A stretch of 64,000 nucleotides of DNA from Yamagishiella unicocca (taxonomy: Eukaryota > Chlorophyta > Chlorophyceae > Chlamydomonadales > Volvocaceae): positions 992,001-1,056,000 of the forward strand of contig BDSL01000016.1 in assembly GCA_003116995.1 (NCBI GenBank), written 5' to 3'. Position 1 is the stretch's first letter. Every line of letters starts with the position of its first letter. Positions 51,101 through 62,705 of this stretch are shown here, in pieces. The notes beneath the pieces were generated by a model, which saw only the letters and a program-made list of their open reading frames with translations, was not told the DNA's origin and made no database searches. A program made the position numbers and the translations under genes.

Positions 51101-54100
51101 GAGCTGAGATCGGCGCCACCACCTCGGTGTTCCCCTACAACAAGCGCATGCACGACTACCTTGTGGCCACCGGCCGCGCGGGCGCTGCATCGCTCGCGGA
51201 TGCGTTCAAGTAGGTGTTGCGGTCGAGTCAGGAAGCGTGTGTTTGGAAGCTGCGGCTGTGTGGTGGATTATGTGCGGCTTCGGCACACAGCCTCAGTACA
51301 CACATCGATGCCGCCGAGCGAACGAGCATCTCGTTGTCGCCTGGCCCCTGGAAATATTGCAAATACCGGACCGACGCGAGCCGACCGGCTGGTTCGCCGT
51401 GTCGCTCCTGGCCGCGGTTCTGCTTCGCCGTCAAAGCAGCAAGTTCCTGACGCTGGCTGCTCCGGAACCCTGCTTTCGCAGGGAGAACCTACGCGCTGAC
51501 GAGGGCGCCGTTTACGACCAGCTGATCGAGGTCAACCTGTCGGAGCTGGAGCCACATATCAACGGACCCTTCACGCCTGACCTGGCCCACCCGCTGTCCA
51601 AGTTCGCGGACGAGCTTCGCAAGAACAACTGGCCCTCGGAGCTGAAGGCGGGCCTGATCGGCAGCTGCACCAACTCATCGTACGAGGACATGGCCCGCGC
51701 TGCGTCCGTCGCCCGCCAGGCGCTGGCAGCTGGTGCGTGGCTGCAGCACACGCACTGGGGCGGGCTCAGGAGACGTGCCCTGGGTGGGCTGCATAGTTTG
51801 TCTGGTGCGATGCTGTATTGGAGACAGCATACAGCGAGCAGGCGGTAAATTAGTGTGCGAGCGGTTGCTCGAGGTGACGCCCAGATGACAGCCGACAGGA
51901 TGAAGGGGTGTCGCACGGGGCGTATACAAGCGAGAGCAGATGGAAAAGCAAACGGGGATGACAGCGCTGCACGAATGCATCAGTTTGCACAGATCGGGCG
52001 CAGTCTTTCCCAATTCGGATGGTATTGAACGTTGCAAGTTACAGACAGCAGCTAGCTTTTCATGGATTCGTGCCAGTGGCTGCGACCTCTAAATCGCTCT
52101 GCTGTGCGCGCCGCCTCTACACTAGGCATCAAGGCCAAGGTTCCTTTCACCATCTCGCCTGGAAGCGAGCAGATTCGCGCCACGATTGCCCGCGACGGCA
52201 TCATGGACGTGTTCGACAAGATCGGCGGCACCGTGCTGTCGAACAGCTGCGGGCCCTGCATCGGCCAGTGGAAGCGCACTGACATCGCCAAGGGAGAGGC
52301 CAACTCCATCATCACCTCGTTCAACAGGTGCGCGCGTGTCCATTTTGTCTCGCGCGCCACGATACCCATGCCATGGCCGCAAAGCTTGCTGAGGGCTGCA
52401 CGTTGGATTCGGGCTTGTTGTCCTGGCTCGCCCTTCACTCTGATCCTGGCATCTCTTCCTAGCCCGCTGAAGGACGTCGTCTCTCCTTGCCTCCCGTCCT
52501 TGCAGGAACTTCGCCGCGCGCAACGACGGCAACCCCGCCACTCACTGCTTCGTGGCGTCGCCCGAGATTGTGACGGCGTATGCCATTGCCGGCGACTTGA
52601 CGTTCAACCCGGAGAAGGACACCCTGGTTGGCGCAGGTGCGTGTGCATGCGACGGCGGGGCGAAGCTTCCAGTGCTGCCCAGAGCAACAGCGCATGAGGT
52701 AGAACCTACTTGGTGCCTGGCCGAACGAGCGGTTGCGCATTTGTTGGTGCGACGTTTTATGACGGTGGTTGCTAATCGCGAGGATCCTGGACCGTTTCAC
52801 TTCGTCTTTATGCAGACGGCAAGGAAATCAAGCTGGAGGCGCCTGTCGGTGATGAGCTGCCCGCGCGCGGCTTCGACGCTGGCGCCGACGTGTACCAGTC
52901 GCCGCCCTCGTCGCTGGACGAGCGGGCGAAGCTGTCGGTCAAGGTGGACCCGGCCTCGACGCGCCTGCAGTTGCTGTCGCCGTTCAACGCCTGGAACGGC
53001 GATGACATCAAGGATGCCGTCGTGCTCATCAAGGTAAGGCGCAGCTGCTGAGGGGCGGCCATCATGCTGCAGCCGATGGTATTTCTTCGCCGATGCATCG
53101 GCCGTGATCTGACGACTGCTTCAACGTGACGTCCTTGTGTCAAAGGCATGAAGATGATGTATACTGTACTCTACACTCCACTCAAGCGCGAGCATCCAAG
53201 TATCTTAACAGATCATCTCGGCACCACCCCCAGCACCGTGCCCTCTTACGCGTTCGCGGGGTGTGTGGCTCATGCTTTCCGCCAACACAACTCGCCGCCC
53301 TGTCTTGACGCCATGTCCGTAAATTGCCCCGCTGAACAGGTCAAAGGCAAGTGCACCACGGACCACATCTCCATGGCCGGGCCCTGGCTCAAGTACCGCG
53401 GCCACCTGGACAACATCTCGAACAACCTGCTGATCGGCGCCATCAACATTGCCAACGGCAAGCCCAACGCCGTCAAGAACCTGGTGACCGGCGAGGAGGG
53501 CCCGGTGCCCGCCACCGCCAGGTGTGTACTGCGTGTTGGGCAGCTCCGAAGCCGTGTTTCCGGTCCGTGGTTCGTTCCAGTTGTGTGCGGGCGCGCTTGC
53601 GGGTGCGGGCGCGCTTGAGCATGTGGTTTCGAGGATTGCTGCTCCCTCTGCGCATGTGCGGCCTTGTGTCATAGGGACTACAAGGCCCGCGGCATGGCGT
53701 GGGTGGTGGTCGGCGACGAGAACTACGGTGAGGGCAGCAGCCGCGAGCACGCCGCTCTGGAGCCGCGCCACCTGGGCGGTGTTGCCATCATCGTCAAGTC
53801 CTTCGCCCGTATCCACGAGACGAACCTCAAGAAGCAGGGTGAGAGCAGTGCGAATAACGGCGGCGTGTTGCCATGGCACTGCCTAGGACTGGTACACGTC
53901 GTATGTGCACAGGATATCAATATGTCGGTCCGTTGCAGCGTAGCCGGGGTGGTTGCAGACATCGTACTGATACCCTCACGATGCCCTTCCCCCCCAGGTA
54001 TGCTGCCGCTGACGTTCGCCGACCCAGCTGACTACGACAAGATCGACCCCACCGACAAGATCACGATCGAGGGCCTGAAGTCGTTCACGCCCGGTGTCCC

Positions 54101-54245
54101 TCTGACGTTGGTCGGCAAGAAGGCTGATGGCTCCACCTACAGCTTCCCGGTTAACCACACCTTCAACGACAACCAGATCAACTGGTTCAAGAACGGCTCG
54201 GCTCTGAACGCCATGGCCGCCGCCTTCAAGGCCGGCAAGATGTAA
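48146..54245 (+). CDS. ACO2-type (ACH1): Aconitate hydratase, mitochondrial type, 16 exons, about 805 aa
   Basis: Catalyses citrate to isocitrate isomerisation in the TCA (or glyoxylate) cycle. Exons: 48146-48184, 48345-48416, 48492-48563, 48650-48694, 48771-48846, 48956-49094, 49278-49413, 50467-50691, 50992-51209, 51482-51732, 52126-52327, 52506-52636, 52816-53033, 53340-53521, 53675-53838 and 53998-54245. All join in frame (2418 nt with stop). The N-terminus ([20 protein letters not shown]) looks like a short mitochondrial presequence before [14 protein letters not shown]. The diagnostic aconitase text is present: [30 protein letters not shown] and [10 protein letters not shown] (the three 4Fe-4S cysteines), [31 protein letters not shown] and [14 protein letters not shown] (swivelling domain active site). 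Intron 7 is the longest (about 1.05 kb), with nothing recognised in it. The first exon is supported by frame and phase but rests on a 13-codon match. Confidence 0.96.
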
Positions 54246-54625
54246 AATGACGTCGGCATAGAGAGCTGGGTAGATGGTGCGGTAAGTCGGCAGGCTTGTA
54301 TGGAACACCACCCTGCCCCCATCCGGGGGTAGGCTGAGGAGACTTGCGTTGGCCGAGGATGCGGCGATGGGCGTGCGGCTCGCTCGCTTTGTTTGGTTTC
54401 GAAGAGCGCCGAACGAAGTAATAAGGGTGGAGCACATGCTCTCGAGGGACGCGCCGTCGAAATGGGAGTCGTGGAGGTACCGTAGCAGTCGTAAACCTTT
54501 GCTCATGGCGTAGTGCACCTGGGAAGGCGGTCCGTCAGCTCATATGCGCCATGACCGCAGCTTGCGTGTTTGCATATGTGGTTGACGGTCTAGCCGGTTG
54601 GTGTTGCCTGGTTGACGAGGCCGGT

Positions 54626-54630
54626 TGTAA
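54626..54630 (+). terminator. Possible TGTAA poly(A) signal of aconitase
   Basis: First TGTAA past the stop codon, about 380 nt downstream; another TGTAA lies near 54.996 kb. Confidence 0.4.
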
Positions 54631-55420
54631 CGTCGTCGTCGTAGGGATTGGTTTCTCAACTGATGTCGGGGCGTGCATGTGTGCGGTTTGTATGGCGGGC
54701 TTTGTTTGCTCATGTCGAGGAAAGGTGGACCACACAGTGTCGTGGTGGTGGGCGCGCTGTGCCGTACGTCGTACTGAGCGTATTGCTGTCAAGTTCGACT
54801 GACCGTGTTGACTGGGGACTCTTTGTCTGCCGCAAGGATGAGGGTGATGCGTTTAAGGCGCCCTTGGAATTCAATGACCGCAATAATTTGCGTTCGCCTT
54901 GTCTGCCAGTCAACTGCTATGTGTGCATGCTGGGTCGGAATGTATTTACGGATATCTGCGAGAGAAACCGGGCGAAGTGTCCCGACACGTCCTGGCTGTA
55001 ACGCCAGACATGTACTTGGGTAAAATTGTCGACTTACGCCCTACTCTTTATGGCCAGCACACCTCAACTGGGACTCCTCGGAACTGGCATCAAGAGCCGC
55101 AGAGTACTTACAGCGGTGAAGTAACATCGGCACACGGAGGCGCACGGCTCGATACAAGACGGTGCCTTGGCAAGTTGAGTGGAACAACCACACGACGCAA
55201 CATCACACTCCGAGTCTGGGAAAGCATGACCCTGACGTGAAACATAGCATGTGTAATCCGGCCGTACCGATGGCTACGAGGCCATTGCCAAACAGTTCAA
55301 CAACAGCGTTGTGGTTTGGGGCTGCACCCGACGCGGTCACACTGTCGTAACCAGTCATATCAAGGCATCAACAGCCGCTGAGAAGCAAAATTGTCAGAAC
55401 GCGGCCTCTTTCGTACAAGG

Positions 55421-55425
55421 AAAAA
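55421..55425 (-). terminator. Pol III T-tract after the permuted tRNA
   Basis: TTTTT on the minus strand, 14 nt beyond the end of the tRNA 5' half. This is the expected position for RNA polymerase III termination if the 5' half is transcribed last. Confidence 0.7.
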
Positions 55426-55439
55426 CGATCATGTTATAT

Positions 55440-55537
55440 TTCTAGTCAGACCCCTTAACCGCTCGGGCACGACTGCAAGACTCAAACTATATACGCAGTC
55501 GACAGGATTCGAACCTGTGCGGGAGATCCCATCTGAT
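55440..55537 (-). tRNA. tRNA-Ser(AGA): Circularly permuted tRNA-Ser(AGA)
   Basis: On the minus strand the 3' half (55537-55494: positions 38-73) comes first, then a 17-nt spacer (55493-55477), then the 5' half (55476-55440: positions 1-37). Joined 5' half to 3' half, every stem forms. The acceptor stem GCAGTCG/CGACTGC has 7 of 7 pairs. The D stem is CCC/GGG around AGCGGTTAAG. The anticodon stem TCTGA/TCAGA has 5 of 5 pairs, with loop CT-AGA-AA. The long class II variable arm contains GGGA/TCCC. The T arm is ACAGG-TTCGAAT-CCTGT with 5 of 5 pairs. U33, purine 37 and discriminator G73 fit tRNA-Ser. The 5' half is exactly 37 nt. No canonical partner half lies on the expected side of either half. 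CCA is not encoded. The internal promoter order is B box before A box. Processing would need end ligation/circularisation and tRNA splicing. Confidence 0.92.
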
Positions 55538-55608
55538 TTCGGGCAGAAATGACCGTGCTGAAACTACAAAACACGTAGTTAACAATAGGTAATGCGCTGT
55601 CGTGGCGC

Positions 55609-56096
55609 TGTGGCGCTGTGGGTCTCTCTCTCTCTCTGTGGCGGTCTCTCTCTCTCTGTGGCGGTGGCGCTGGGCAGGTGAGCCAATGGGGGCTTTTGTG
55701 GTGGTTTTGACGCGTAAGGGTGGCCTGCATGGGGCCGTGTCCTGCCGTCGCTTGTGCTGACTTTGCATGATGCTGTTTGCCTGCTGTTGCCCGTACCCGA
55801 CCTTGGTTCCGTGTCTCTTCCGCAGTGCTTTCCCGCCGGGATAAGGGCGGGTGCCGCCTGTCGTGCGGCCACTGTAACGCGGTCTCTCTCTCTCTCTGTG
55901 GCGGCGCTGTCGTGGCGCTGTGGCGGCGCTGTCGTGGCGCTGTGGCAGCGCTGTTGTGGCGCTGTGGCGGCGCTGTCGTGGTGCTGTGGCGGCGCTGTCG
56001 TGGTGCTGTGGCGGCGCTGTCGTGGCGCTGTCGTGGCGCTGTCGTGGCGCTGTCGTGGCGCTGTCGTGGCGCTGTGGCGGCGCTGCGGGGGGACTT
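55609..56096. repeat. 11-bp GTCGTGGCGCT-type minisatellite with CT tracts
   Basis: Mixed array: (CT)n tracts alternate with GTGGCGGCGCTG and the 11-bp unit CTGTCGTGGCG, most regular at 55.9-56.08 kb. The unit length keeps all plus frames open, which explains long overlapping ORFs here. Confidence 0.9.
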
Positions 56097-57545
56097 TGTT
56101 GGGGACTCAGCGGCTACTTGGCGGCTTGGGGGCCTGGTTTGGGCTCGGGCGCTGTTTGGGGCAGTACGGGCTTGTTGGCGGCTTGTACATACGACAGTCC
56201 CTCAGTGTAACGACAGCTCATTTGGTGTCATGCACATGGTCGAGCCCGTCGTGTCCTTCGAGGGATTACCGACCCTGGGTGGGGTGTGACCCGCTGGCTT
56301 CTTCTGCGGGTTCTAGGGGGTCCTTGCGTCGCCTCTCCTGCCTGCGTTGCATGTGCGTCTTGTAGGTTGCCGTGCTGTTTCGTTGTTTAAAACTTCGGTC
56401 TTGGTTACCCACAAAAACCATAAACCCGCGGAGCTAAAAATGCCGGTCACGCAGTCGGCCATCCGGCCGCAGCCACCCGGCACAACTCTAAAGGCTCGGA
56501 AACCCTTTTCCATCATACGCCTTGCGAGGTTCAAGCTCGAGTCGCGTAAAAATAATGTCCGCGCTACCGTATCATAAGTGGTGTCCGGCTGCGCCAACGT
56601 AACTTATCGGGTGTGCGATGAGGCACACGCTTGCCCTCAAGGCCGGGAGAGCCGCAACGCAGCAGCAGCGCCCGTCCCGACTCAAACGCCTCTCATGCCA
56701 CCTAACGCCTGGCATACGGTTCAAGTGGCGTCCGGCCCCCCCCGCTCAACAGGCTCGTCCGTCGTCCCGCACATGTTACTGTCCTCTGACGACCGATCTG
56801 CACCTGCAAGCCCATCCTGTCTGGATCGCTGGCTGCATCCGCCATCATGCATGCCACCACCGCACGTCGATTCCCCGGTTAACATCCCCCACTAGCGGTT
56901 GGTATCCGTGGGGAGCACAAGGTATGGTCACGCGAGCCAGCCGCCTTGACAATCGCGTCGCCACTAGGACACCAGCGGCCTTGCACTTCGCAGGTGCATG
57001 TCCAGGTGTCCATCCTCTGATGCGCCATCCTGCCTATTCAAGCCCACATGAGGGACTCTGCTACCTGCCGCCGTGTACAGCTCGGTCGCGCGGTGGTGCG
57101 GTGCAGCTGCACACCTCATCCCACGCCGCGCCGCGCCAGACGTGACATCCAAGGCCGACCGGCTGCTCCACGCCCAACGACGTTCTCCCTGCCCGCGTTG
57201 CTTCTGCTGGCATGCTGTTTTCTTACTGCTGGGCTGGAAGCTAGTTTACTGCTGGCCAAACACGGCCTGGTCGCCCAGCTCCTGGCCCTTGAGCCCCTCC
57301 TTCACGGCGCGCCTGCGCGACGGGAAAGTGGTATAGCAGGGGCGCGGTCGGAGGAGGATGACGTGGCTCCGGTGCGGTCACCAGCACCCAGGGAGTCCGG
57401 TGCCAGGAGCCGGTGGTCGCGCTCGGCTATCCAGCACAGTAAAACGGCCGACGGCAATCAAGCCACAGCACGGAGCACCGCCGGCTATCCCAACCTCCCC
57501 CTGCAAGTTAGTGCCCGCTAACCCCTGCCGCAGCGCGCCCGCCAC
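56097..57545. other. Intergenic region, no convincing gene
   Basis: 3' flank of the vinyl reductase gene. The overlapping plus-strand ORFs at 56.58-57.5 kb are Pro/Ser/Arg-rich, lack family features and are most likely chance in GC-rich sequence. No clear TGTAA signal for the minus-strand gene was found. Confidence 0.4.
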
Positions 57546-58612
57546 TTACGAGAAGAAGTCCTCCAGCGTGTCCTTGCCGTACCCTGGCGTGGCCTCCTCA
57601 AGGTACACGCCGCGCTTCTCGTCCCACACCAACATGGACTCCGTCGCATAGTACTTGCCGATGCGGGCGAACTCGGCGGTGTCCTGGATGGCGGTTGGAG
57701 GCGAGAGTTCCGCATACATTCGTACACCAACCGTTACGAAACGTTTACTCGCGCTTCCGGATGCAAGCTACGCTTTTTGTTGGAGAGCCATAGTCTGTTT
57801 GAGCACGGCACCCTCTTCGCCTTGGTGACGCAGGTGCGGTGTTGACGACATGGCGGCGGCGACTGCGGTGGCGGCCGTCCTCATGTCGCCCCACGACACA
57901 GACCCCGGGCCAGGAGACACGCGCCCGCGACAGGGCTCGAATGCCACCGCAATGCAAACGTCCTGTCCGCCCCGAAAACGTACACGCCAGCAGCACGCAC
58001 ACGCCAGCAGCCGCGCGGCGCGGCGCGGCTGGACCCTCACCTCCAGGGAGGGGAACACGCTCGCGAGCCAGTCGAAGATCGAGATCATTCCGTCCATGAG
58101 CGCCACTGGCACCGGGAAGTACTTTGGCGGGAGGCCGGTGAGCTTGAACAGCAGGTCCGCCTGCTGCTTGGCGGTGTAGGCCTGGCTCGGACCACCGATT
58201 GGCAGGACCTGCGGAACCGGGTGCGACACCCCGGACGGATGGAAGTTTGCGCGCACGGAATCCCAATCCCCTATGGTAATTTACACGGCAAACGATGAAA
58301 GGTAGACGGTGGCGAGAGGGCGGGGGGACCAGTCGAACGGATTGGACCGGTGCCATAGTAGGGGCGGCGGCGGGGTCCGCGGAGGGTGATAGGGTGTGAG
58401 AGAAAACCCGTAGGCTGGCAATGAAAAGTAAAGCCTAGTAGGGTGAGAAGGTGAGAGAGTTTCGGCGCGCACCTTGTCAACCTTGTCCTGCTCTACCACG
58501 CAGTCCGCGATGAAGGACGCCAGGTCGGCCTCGCTAATGGGCTTGCATGCCGCGAGGTTGCCGTCACCGAACATGACGTAGGGGTTGCCCTTCTTGACGA
58601 TGTCGATCTGCA

Positions 58613-58643
<31 letters not shown>

Positions 58644-61467
58644 CCAGCAGCAGCAGCAGCCGGGATGCGGGTCGGGCAGGACACAATGCCGTTAGGAGGA
58701 GTCCTGCTCAATGATGGGTTGGCATTTGCAGGCGGCAGAAGGGGCAAACCTCCAGGTGCACCCACCTCATACTCAACCCGCTCGGGCCGACCCATGCTGA
58801 CTAGACCCAACGCAGCGAACCGATCGGTCCTCACCTGCCCCGCAATGCTCTTGAAGAAAGCCGTCGGGCGAACAATCGAGTAGCTGATGTCGCCAGCCGC
58901 CTGCAGCGCATCACCACCAGGTATTAGGAGCACAAACAATATAGCACAAACACAGGACAGCAATGTAGGTGCGCTGTGCGCTTGGCCGTGCGCCTATCCG
59001 CCCTTGAGTTTCGCCTTATGCAGAATGGATGTCCAGAACCTCCCCAACTCCAGTAGCAGCCGGGACGCGGATTACCGGTTCCGGCACGTCACAGCCGCAA
59101 CTAGCGGGAGGTCAGCCTGACAGAGAAGCCCTCGCGTCCCACCTGTAGGTCCGCCTCAAACTGCAGCTTGGCCTTCTGGAACTCCAGCAGCGGTCGCTGC
59201 ACGCAAATGGCGGACAGCAGCACGAAGTGCTTGGCGCCGCACTGGCGAGCCACGTCCAGGGAGTTCTTGGTGGCCGTGTAGTCGATCAGCCAGGAGTCCT
59301 TCTTGCCGCCTGGGGCAGAGGGGGAGGCGGGAGGGTTACTCACGGGTGCCGCGCAATGCCTGAGAAGATAAGCACCCTGCAACCCTCCAATAAAAAATCA
59401 ATGCTTTCGGGACCACCATATCTCCGGAGGTTAAACACTGACCCCTTCCCTACTCCCGCTTTCAGCGATACTTGCACGAGCATTGACCGAACCCTGCTGC
59501 ACCACCACCCCGAGCGATGCGCGCGCCTCGAACTGCGACCCCACGGCTTCAGCGCTGTGCCCCACATCCTGTCTAAACCGCAAAGGCTGCGGACCGCCCT
59601 CCGCCAATGGAGCTTGCCCGCTACCCCACTGCCTCGCCCTGGCCGCGTCCCCAAACCCATGTGGGGCAGACACGCCCTTGTGAGCCGTTCCAGGAAGCCA
59701 ACGGCATCATGTGCGAAACTACTGTTCAAACGCCGCGGGCATACACCTGTATCCCCATCCGTGGCGCCATCCTGTCCATTCCCATGTACCACCCACCATC
59801 CCTTCACGTACGTGGCCTTTCCAACGCTTTCAGGGCCAAACCGCATTGTCCCCAACTTTCTGGCAGGCAACGCCTCGAACCCACGACGTTCAGGACACCC
59901 GTCTCCCGGCCCCACATTACCCCGCCCCCCCGCTCATCTCCAAGAACAGCAACGAAGGGTAATCGTGTGCATGGAGAAGTCGCTCACGTTGTTCCCGAAG
60001 AGGGTCCGTGAGGAACCTAATTACCAGCATGCCGAGGTACGGGACAGAAGGGATGCTGGCCCCTGGCGTCTCCTCTGGCACCATTCGTCCGGCTCCTGTC
60101 CCACCGCGCCAGAGCCACCAGACCCTTCCATCTGCCAAGTGCTATTCCCAGTCAGAGCCTTCTGATCAGGTCAGACATTTAAACGCATCGTTTTAGGAGC
60201 TATACTGCGTAAAGAGTTACCCAAGGCCGAGCTACACATGAGAAACCCGTGGATCCCTTTTCCACCACTCCATGGCTCCATGTCAGGCTTGCCAACCCTG
60301 CACTTCCCCTAACCTACATACCCCCCCCCTTCCTAGTGCGCCGCCTCGCCTAGCCGTGACCAAGCCCGCGCTGTATCCTCCTTGGCCTCTCTGTATGTGT
60401 CGAGCCAGGGTCGTCCCAACAACACACTACTAATATTGGAGTTGTTGTGTGCCGACCGGTATCGACACCGACTGTCACCAAACCCGCGCTGTACTGCTCT
60501 GAGCCCCCCTTCCTCGCCTGCCCGGCCTCACCCGTGCGGCTGGCCAGGCAGCTGACCACGACATCCACGGGCTCACTGAACGCCACGCTCCGCAGCGAGC
60601 TCTGGTCCAGCACGCTGCCGAAGCGCACGTCGGCGCCAGGGAACTCCTGCGGAGGTGGGCGCACGGGGGGAGTTGATACGAGAATCCGCGCACGGGGGAA
60701 GTGTGGTGCCGTTGGGTGCCAGATTGCGCAGCGATTTTGCGCGGCGCAGATGTGGGTTGGGTCTGGACCAACTTGTCCGTACCCTGGTCCCTCCCTCTTG
60801 ATCCCTCCCTGTACGCCACTACAAGCACCTTGATAGACTCCTCCTTGCCCATCTTGCCCTTGATGCCGGCCTGCTCGCGCGCAAAGGCCACCACGTTGTA
60901 GCCACGCTTCACCAGCTCCTTCACCACGAACTTGCCGATGTAGCCCGTGGGGCCCACCACAAGCACCCGCACATCCTTGGGGTCGCGCTTGCGGAAGTCG
61001 TCCGCAGGCGCAGCACTCGCGGCGACGCGGCAAGGGAGGCGACCGCTGCTGCGCGCATTACGCGCGGCTGCGGCTGAGGCAACCTTTTGAGGAAGAGATG
61101 AGCAGTAAGTTTGTGGGTGTAGTAAGGTGGTGGACGCGGCGCCGAGTATTCAGGGCCAGGCAAGTCATGCAGCGACGGGGGGACGCTCTGCAATCTAGTC
61201 CTTTAATTCGTTGAGATCCAGGATGTTTAATATGATCACTCTTGCAATCATCATCCATACAAACAAATTTATGGAACGACGAACTCAATCGAGTGCCAAT
61301 CAACATGCACCTGCACCTGCACCTACCTTGACGTTGACGCCACTGAATGGTGTCGCGCTGCAGGTCCGAAGATGCACGTTGCTGCTTACTACGTGCGCCA
61401 CAGCCGGTTGGCAGCGACCAGTGGCCTTACCGGCAATCTGCCGTGTTGTCGTCTTGTGGGTCAGCAT
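57546..61467 (-). CDS. DVR: Divinyl chlorophyllide a 8-vinyl-reductase, 8 exons, about 394 aa
   Basis: Reduces the C8 vinyl group of divinyl (proto)chlorophyllide with NADPH, in plastid chlorophyll synthesis. Exons: 61467-61327, 61083-60829, 60646-60532, 59309-59143, 58900-58835, 58607-58473, 58208-58041 and 57683-57546, all in frame. Exon 1 is a Ser/Thr/Arg-rich plastid transit peptide start ([18 protein letters not shown]). The mature protein is an atypical SDR/NmrA-like Rossmann fold with [109 protein letters not shown] and [13 protein letters not shown] at the C-terminus. Length and order match plant DVR (about 400-417 aa). The exon 2 acceptor (cctcaaaag) is weak but preserves phase. Intron 3 is about 1.2 kb. 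Confidence 0.95.
58615..58659 (-). repeat. (CTG)n microsatellite next to a 3' splice site of DVR
   Basis: Fourteen CAG units and one CAC on the plus strand. On the transcript it reads as a GCTGCT tract ending within a few nt of the acceptor CTGCCTGCAG that precedes exon 6, so it takes the position of the polypyrimidine tract. Confidence 0.9.
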
Positions 61468-62488
61468 TTTTCAACACTTCTTAAGATGATCGATGGCAGC
61501 GGCAAAAGCAGAAATCTGTGCGAGGGCGTTGGACGCATCACTCGGAGAAAATAGTACGGCAATCTGGACAACTGTGCGTCCCTCCAAACGATTCAGGATT
61601 TCATTTGGAGATTGCAGTATGTGTGACGAGATGCAATTTGCCACACATGAAAGGTGTACAGGCTGTGGCCTCATTAATCTTTGTGATTTGCTTCGTGCGC
61701 GCCCGCTTTTAAACAATTCAGTTATACCTGACAGAACGCAGCTTTTGTCTAACGTAACACGGGGAGTGGTGCTTAATGCGTGCGGGGTCAGGGATTTGCG
61801 TGTGTATGGCTGCGTACTCGCACCCTCCCGCACCCTCCCGCACCTCGCCTTCCCGCCCGATTAGGTAAAAACATACAAGTCCTAACCGTCCATCCTGCAT
61901 TTACAGTTACACCTTCCAGAGGTATGGCAACAAAAAGATGCACACGCACAAAAGGTCGACGGCACCTGAAGGGACCGGTGTCGCGTGATGTCGCGTGATG
62001 CCGCCATACAGACGACGTACTGATGCAGCAAAACGCATCCATGGCGGTGTATGCGCAAACATCCAATCATGCCGCCTTAGCCTCAAGCCGAGCATGTGTC
62101 CATTACCTAACAGGCCCCTGCAACGCAGCAACAAAGTGCACGGCTCCGAGGCGCTGGCAGGAAACAACACCAGCGGCAACAGCGGCGACTCCTGCAACTC
62201 GGTAACACGTGTTCCGCGACACTGACACCTGGCATGGCCCTTCGCCGGGCACCAGCCTTCTGACAAGCCCCGGCGTTGCACGCAAAGGATGCAGCGCTGT
62301 GCATGATAGCACCCGTATACGTTTTGTCATCGTGAACAGATCGAAAAGTGATGAAAATGACGCATTCGTCTCCCACTGACATCCTCGTGTGGGCATAAGA
62401 AGGAACTGCAGCCGCGCTCGCTCGAGGTGACCGCTTGTGGAAATGCAGGAGGCAACTAGCAACCGATGTCGCCGCTACCGCCTGTCAT
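61468..62488. other. Intergenic: DVR promoter side and 3' flank of the MAPR gene
   Basis: No gene could be supported. The left end should contain the DVR 5' UTR and promoter. A small direct repeat of ACCCTCCCGC occurs near 61.82 kb and GTCGCGTGATG is doubled at 61.98 kb. Confidence 0.45.
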
Positions 62489-62493
62489 TTACA
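62489..62493 (-). terminator. TGTAA poly(A) signal of the MAPR gene
   Basis: TTACA on the plus strand, about 215 nt past the stop at 62706. Confidence 0.6.
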
Positions 62494-62705
62494 TGCGCGC
62501 TGCGAGAAAAGACACCCCGTGCACCCATGTTGCAAGCAGACCGACAGCATCTCCGGTTGCCGGCGCATCCCGCTGCGACCTGTTGATACCATGCAACTTG
62601 CGATGGGGCATTCCATGCCGAACCGCTGGCTCCATGTCGCCTCCTCCAGTCGCCCTCTGATTGCTGCAACAGCGCCCCATTCCAACGCCTCCTGTCATCC
62701 CCAGC

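Noticed and set aside
55440..55537. Reading the tRNA halves as remnants of two ordinary tRNA genes
   Set aside because: The halves pair perfectly with each other, meet exactly at position 37/38, and no complementary half lies on the canonical side of either one.
55754..56365. Cysteine/tryptophan-rich plus-strand ORFs up to 203 aa
   Set aside because: They are translations of the 11-bp minisatellite; no family features or splice context.
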